64,000 nucleotides of DNA, taken from the NCBI RefSeq assembly GCF_031157525.1, contig NZ_JAVIXR010000008.1, positions 124,001-188,000 of the forward strand, given 5' to 3'. Each line of letters opens with the position of its first letter. The first letter of the stretch is position 1. Positions 60,529 through 64,000 of the stretch are shown here, one piece after another. Both the position numbers and the translations under genes were made by a program. Source of the DNA: Marinobacter sediminicola (GTDB lineage Bacteria; Pseudomonadota; Gammaproteobacteria; Pseudomonadales; Oleiphilaceae). Under the pieces are notes generated by a model. The model was not told the origin of the DNA, searched no databases, and saw only the letters and a list, made by a program, of their open reading frames with translations.

Positions 60529-61077
60529 ATGACAGCGCCGGAAAGAAACCACCTCTCAGGAAAAGCTCTCGAGGTATACGACCGCATGCTCGAGCGGGTG
60601 CAGACCCGTTTAAAGGCAATACAGGAAACCTCACTGGATACCCTGGAAGAGGAGGTGGAGAAGGCAATTGAGGTTGAGCAAGAACTGGAGGAAATGACCA
60701 AGGACGAGATAAGCCTCCTTGGCACCTACCTTCAGAGAGATCTGGAGCATCTCCTGAGCTTTGTAGATGAAACAGGCGAGGGGCTTGCGGAATGGTTGCA
60801 GCTCGATATGTCATTGCTGGAACAGCAATTGACCGAGCGCTTGTTGTCGGTTGCCGACCAAACATTGGTAGATACCTTGGCACTGCGACAGAAACTCGAA
60901 AGCCGTGAAGCGGGGCAATACATTGCGGGTGAAGTAGCAACTGCAGGCATGTTCCAGTGCTTGAATTGTGAGCACATGCTGTGCCTCACATCGACCAGCC
61001 ATCTGGAACCCTGTGAAGCCTGTGGTTCGCAATACTACAAGCGGGTTACCAGTCACTGGCCGAGAAAAGAGAGCTGA
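60529..61077 (+). CDS. Zinc-ribbon-containing protein (DUF1451)
   Basis: A 182-residue cytoplasmic protein. The first 140 residues are charged helices with coiled-coil character (DTLEEEVEKAIEVEQELEEM). The C-terminal zinc ribbon has CLNCEHMLC and CEACGSQYY (two CxxC pairs, about 144-171). Function is unknown for the family. ATG 60529 has AAAAGGAAA a few nt upstream; a GTG directly before it (60526) is an alternative. The same gene lies between leuS and lnt in Pseudomonas. Here it is bracketed by repeats C and D in opposite orientation. Confidence 0.88.
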   Translation: MTAPERNHLSGKALEVYDRMLERVQTRLKAIQETSLDTLEEEVEKAIEVEQELEEMTKDEISLLGTYLQRDLEHLLSFVDETGEGLAEWLQLDMSLLEQQLTERLLSVADQTLVDTLALRQKLESREAGQYIAGEVATAGMFQCLNCEHMLCLTSTSHLEPCEACGSQYYKRVTSHWPRKES

Positions 61078-61127
61078 TTCGAGGCTCTTGGGTGAGCTGT
61101 TGGGGAAGACTCCTCCAGAGTTCGGGT

Positions 61128-61234
61128 GGTCGTGGCAGGGACGGTGTTCAAAACCGTGCGGAGCCATGGATGGCGGAGCCGAGCGTACAGGGAGGTATTT
61201 ACAGCGTGTTTTGAACACCGTCCCTGCCACGGCC
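61128..61234. repeat. Palindromic intergenic repeat, copy D (DUF1451/lnt, convergent gap)
   Basis: Arms of 27 nt (61128-61154 and 61208-61234) pair perfectly over the inner 24 bp, then one G-U and two G-C pairs. The left arm begins GGTCGTGGCAGGG and ends TTCAAAAC. The 53-nt core (61155-61207) contains GCCATGGATGGC and a degenerate second hairpin (GTACAGGGAGGTAT). The core is the same subfamily as copy C in the opposite orientation. No T-run follows the arms, so it is not a typical intrinsic terminator despite lying between convergent genes. Confidence 0.88.
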
Positions 61235-61252
61235 GCTTTCGCCAAAGTGCAG

Positions 61253-62803
61253 TCAGTTCTTAGGAATAACCCTCTCCCGCACAAACACAATTAAAATCAA
61301 CGCCAGCGTCAGAACCGGCCAGGAAGCCGCAACCATGTACGGCGTGCTACCACTGGCCTTGAACACCTCACCAGTCAGAACCGCCCGCTCAAACTGCGGA
61401 ATGCGCGCCGTAATCTGCCCCTTGTGATCAATAATCGCCGTAACCCCATTGTTGGTCCCGCGAATCATATAACGTCCGGTTTCCAAAGCCCGCATGCGCG
61501 CAATCTGCAAATGCTGCAACGGCCCCACAGAATCCCCGAACCAACCATCGTTACTGATCGTCAGCAACAAATCCGAATTCACCGCATTGCGAGCAAGAAA
61601 GTCCGGGTAGGCTACTTCATAACAAATAAATGGCATCACCTTTGTGCCATTGGCGTTCAGAGGGGACTGGTTCTTCGGGCCACGGGTAAAGCTCGACATG
61701 GGCAAATCAAAAAAGCCGATCAGCCCCCGAAGAACACCCTCAAGGGGAACATACTCCCCAAAGGGCACAAGCTTCTGCTTGTGATAAATGCCCTCGCCAT
61801 TGCCCATGGCCATAATGCTGTTGTGGTAAGTGAAGCCGTCCGCGCGCTCGCTGAAACCATACCAGGGAATACCTGTTATCAGCGTGCTATTGTCACCGAG
61901 GTTGCCCTCAATATGATCAATAATCTTCCCTGCTTGATCCTGAGGAATGGGGATTGCCGTCTCCGGCCAAAGAATCAGATCGGTATCCCAGTAGGGCTCA
62001 GTCATACCTAAGTAAGCCACAATCTGGTCTTTCAAAAATTCCGGGTCCCACTTGATCAACTGCGGGATATTGCCCTGCATGGCCGCCACAGATGTTGGTT
62101 CTGTGCTGATGTCTGTCCAGTCAACCCGGTTCAGTGACGGGGCTGTCAGCCACGGGATCAGCGTTACAACAGCAACAATGCCGGCGCTGGTATGGCGCTG
62201 CCTGGTTAATAGCCAGCCTGCAGCAAAAATAGCGGCGCCGCTGGCAGTGATCAAAAAGGTAAGGCCGTGAACACCTATTATCGGCGCCAGCCCTGCCAGA
62301 GGTCCATCAGTATGGGCAGTGCCAAGATAGAGCCATGGGAAGCCAGTTAGCAGCCATCCGCGAAGCCAGTCCCCAAGAATCCAGATAGCGGGGAACAGAA
62401 TGAGGCGCCGTATGGCACTGACCTTCGCCAGCTTACCCCAAAACCAGAATGCGATACCTGGAAAAAGAGCCAGCACTGCCACAAAGGCAGCAGTGAGCAA
62501 AACTGAAACCGGTATGGAGGTGTTGCCGAATTCGCTGATGCTGATGTAAACCCAAGTGGCACCCGAGCCAAACAGGCCCAAGCCCACCAGTAACCCCGCA
62601 AAGAAAAGCTGTTTGGCCGGCAGTGGAATGCAGGCCAGCAAAATCAGAAATGCGGAAATTGGCCCGAGCCACCAGAAGTGGAAAGGCGAGAAGGTCAGCG
62701 TTTGCAACGCGCCGGCAACCAAAAGGGTTGCCGCGCTAAACCAGCGGTTGGAAAGCAATGACAGTGCTGGGGCAGTAGAGGGTGTTAAATGCTCATGGCT
62801 CAC
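61253..62803 (-). CDS. lnt: Apolipoprotein N-acyltransferase
   Basis: A 516-residue inner-membrane enzyme that adds the third acyl chain to lipoproteins. About six N-terminal transmembrane helices (residues 17-215) precede a periplasmic nitrilase-like domain (about 225-485) and a last helix (about 490-510). The catalytic triad is E in LWPETAIPIP, K in YHKQKLVPFGEYVP and C in MPFICYEVAYPD. Its start overlaps corC by 11 nt, so the genes form an operon ybeY-corC-lnt. It is convergent with the DUF1451 gene. Confidence 0.97.
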   Translation of the reverse strand: MSHEHLTPSTAPALSLLSNRWFSAATLLVAGALQTLTFSPFHFWWLGPISAFLILLACIPLPAKQLFFAGLLVGLGLFGSGATWVYISISEFGNTSIPVSVLLTAAFVAVLALFPGIAFWFWGKLAKVSAIRRLILFPAIWILGDWLRGWLLTGFPWLYLGTAHTDGPLAGLAPIIGVHGLTFLITASGAAIFAAGWLLTRQRHTSAGIVAVVTLIPWLTAPSLNRVDWTDISTEPTSVAAMQGNIPQLIKWDPEFLKDQIVAYLGMTEPYWDTDLILWPETAIPIPQDQAGKIIDHIEGNLGDNSTLITGIPWYGFSERADGFTYHNSIMAMGNGEGIYHKQKLVPFGEYVPLEGVLRGLIGFFDLPMSSFTRGPKNQSPLNANGTKVMPFICYEVAYPDFLARNAVNSDLLLTISNDGWFGDSVGPLQHLQIARMRALETGRYMIRGTNNGVTAIIDHKGQITARIPQFERAVLTGEVFKASGSTPYMVAASWPVLTLALILIVFVRERVIPKN

Positions 62804-63641
62804 TACGGGTTACCTGTAACAGACGGATGACACGGTTATCGGCGTTGGCTATGGTAAAGCGCAAGCCGCCAAATTCAACCGTTTCGCCTCGTCTGGGCAG
62901 GTGACCGAATTCCTTTAGAACGACGCCGCCAATGGTATCGAACTCTTCTTCATCGAAACCTGTGCTAAAAAATTCATTGAAATCGTCGACTGGCGTTACT
63001 GCCTTCACGGCATGGGAGCCATCCCCTCTGGCTTTGATATGGGTCTCTTCGTCGAAATCGTGTTCGTCTTCAATTTCCCCGACGATCTGCTCGAGTACGT
63101 CTTCAATGGTTACCAGGCCTGCTGTGCCACCGTATTCATCCACGACGATAGCCATGTGATTACGGTTTTCCTTGAACTGTTTAAGCAACTGGTTCAGGCG
63201 CTTACTTTCCGGGACAAACGTAGGCGGGCGAAGAAGCTCGCGAACATGAGACCAGTCCATATCATCATCAAGGGCCAGCGGCAGAAGATCTTTGGCGAGA
63301 AGAACACCAATGACATCATCCTGGCTGTCGCCAATCACAGGAAAGCGGCTGTGTGCAGATCGGATGATTTCACCCAGATATTCTTTCGGATCCTGAGATG
63401 CGCGAACGGTGACCATCTGGGAGCGTGGGATCATGATCTCATCCACCCGCATGTCTACCACTTGCATGGCGCCTTCGATGATGCTCATGGCATCTACGTC
63501 GATTATGCCCTCAGATTCGGCACTTCTTAAGATTTCCAGCACGTCCTCGATAGATTCTGGCTCGCTGGAGAAAGCATGTGATATACGCTCCAGCCAAGAC
63601 TTGCTTGAGCCTTGACTGTGACTCGACTGGTCGTCGCTCAT
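62793..63641 (-). CDS. corC: CorC/YbeX-family CBS protein
   Basis: A 282-residue cytoplasmic protein with two CBS domains (about 60-190: [15 protein letters not shown] and [39 protein letters not shown], shortened here to [15 protein letters not shown]) and a C-terminal CorC_HlyC domain (about 205-280). The segment EDEHDFDEE is acidic. It is associated with magnesium/cobalt efflux and, as YbeX, with ribosome metabolism. It overlaps ybeY and lnt. Confidence 0.95.
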   Translation of the reverse strand: MSDDQSSHSQGSSKSWLERISHAFSSEPESIEDVLEILRSAESEGIIDVDAMSIIEGAMQVVDMRVDEIMIPRSQMVTVRASQDPKEYLGEIIRSAHSRFPVIGDSQDDVIGVLLAKDLLPLALDDDMDWSHVRELLRPPTFVPESKRLNQLLKQFKENRNHMAIVVDEYGGTAGLVTIEDVLEQIVGEIEDEHDFDEETHIKARGDGSHAVKAVTPVDDFNEFFSTGFDEEEFDTIGGVVLKEFGHLPRRGETVEFGGLRFTIANADNRVIRLLQVTRSEP

Positions 63642-64000
63642 GAGTCTTTTACCGTTTCCTCTGCTTCGTAGGGATTGCCGAACCCAAACTGCGCCAGCAA
63701 TCGAATTTCCAGGGCCTCCATGGCCTCTGCGTCTTCGTCGTCAATATGGTCATAGCCTTGAAGGTGCAACATGCCGTGTACCACCATGTGAGCCCAGTGG
63801 GTAGACGGTTCTTTGTGTTGCTCCAGGGCCTCATTTTCAACGACCGGGGCGCAAATAACGAGATCTCCTGCTAATGGCACCGTTATACCGGCTGGCGCTT
63901 CAAATGGAAAGGACAACACATTCGTGGGTTTGTCCTTTCCCCGATACTGGTGGTTCAGTGCCTGGCTTTCCTCGGTATCGACAATACGAATCGTGACCTC
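63638..64000 (-). CDS. ybeY: Endoribonuclease YbeY (N-terminal part outside the window)
   Basis: The C-terminal 120 codons of YbeY, which acts in 16S rRNA 3' maturation and late 70S ribosome quality control. The frame is open through the right edge. The zinc motif is [11 protein letters not shown] (His ligands in HxxxHxxxxxH). Upstream the visible residues [23 protein letters not shown], here shortened to [19 protein letters not shown], match the family core. The stop overlaps corC by four bases, so the ybeY-corC-lnt run is one transcript coming from beyond the window. Confidence 0.96.
   Translation of the reverse strand, partial: EVTIRIVDTEESQALNHQYRGKDKPTNVLSFPFEAPAGITVPLAGDLVICAPVVENEALEQHKEPSTHWAHMVVHGMLHLQGYDHIDDEDAEAMEALEIRLLAQFGFGNPYEAEETVKDS

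Noticed and set aside
60362..61234. Repeats C and D as terminal inverted repeats of a transposon
   Set aside because: The enclosed gene is syntenic in Pseudomonas and encodes no transposase; each repeat is itself a complete palindrome and no target duplication is visible.

Overview
The window is a compact, moderately GC-rich gammaproteobacterial chromosome segment, almost entirely housekeeping genes. Gene order matches three neighbourhoods I know from Pseudomonas aeruginosa: parE ... parC-serB-fimX-epmB-efp-epmA-psd-motAB-rsgA-orn-queG-nnr-tsaE-amiB-mutL-miaA-hfq-hflX-hflK-hflC-hisZ-purA (about 1-40 kb), comF-bioBFHCD followed by acyl-CoA dehydrogenases (44-55 kb), and holA-lptE-leuS-DUF1451-lnt-corC-ybeY (56-64 kb). 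The protein sequences and the joining of these blocks suggest a marine relative such as Marinobacter. The genus is an inference; no rRNA or other taxonomic marker is present. No tRNA, rRNA, CRISPR array, insertion sequence or prophage was seen.

Layout. 1-1.2 kb: the tail of an exported protein (probably a subtilase) and a PrcB-like lipoprotein. 1.3-14 kb: the topoisomerase IV genes parE and parC, separated by a transporter, an EAL phosphodiesterase, a cytochrome b561, YceI, a chemoreceptor and two small proteins; serB is coupled to parC. 14-18 kb: a FimX-type c-di-GMP receptor and a PilZ-like protein. 18-21 kb: translation factor EF-P with both of its lysylation enzymes. 21-27 kb: psd, the motAB stator, rsgA, orn, queG. 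27-40 kb: the long nnr-tsaE-amiB-mutL-miaA-hfq-hflXKC run, then hisZ and purA. 40-45 kb: the tRNA cmo5U enzymes, srkA, an FAD oxidoreductase and comF. 45-50 kb: the bioBFHCD operon behind a recognisable BirA operator. 50-55 kb: a FlgB/C-like small protein, an SprA-like putative metalloprotease and two tandem acyl-CoA dehydrogenases, the first behind a likely PsrA box. 55-64 kb: endonuclease I, then leuS-lptE-holA and ybeY-corC-lnt on the minus strand around a zinc-ribbon gene.

The most unusual structure is a family of four intergenic palindromes of 107-110 nt at 25.0, 46.3, 60.4 and 61.1 kb. Each has 27-28 bp arms that are nearly perfectly self-complementary but unrelated from copy to copy, around a conserved 53-54 nt core that folds into two small CATGGATG-type hairpins. 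They sit in divergent, intra-operon and convergent intergenic regions, so simple transcription termination does not explain them. I do not recognise a named family. They are the best candidate here for an undescribed element.
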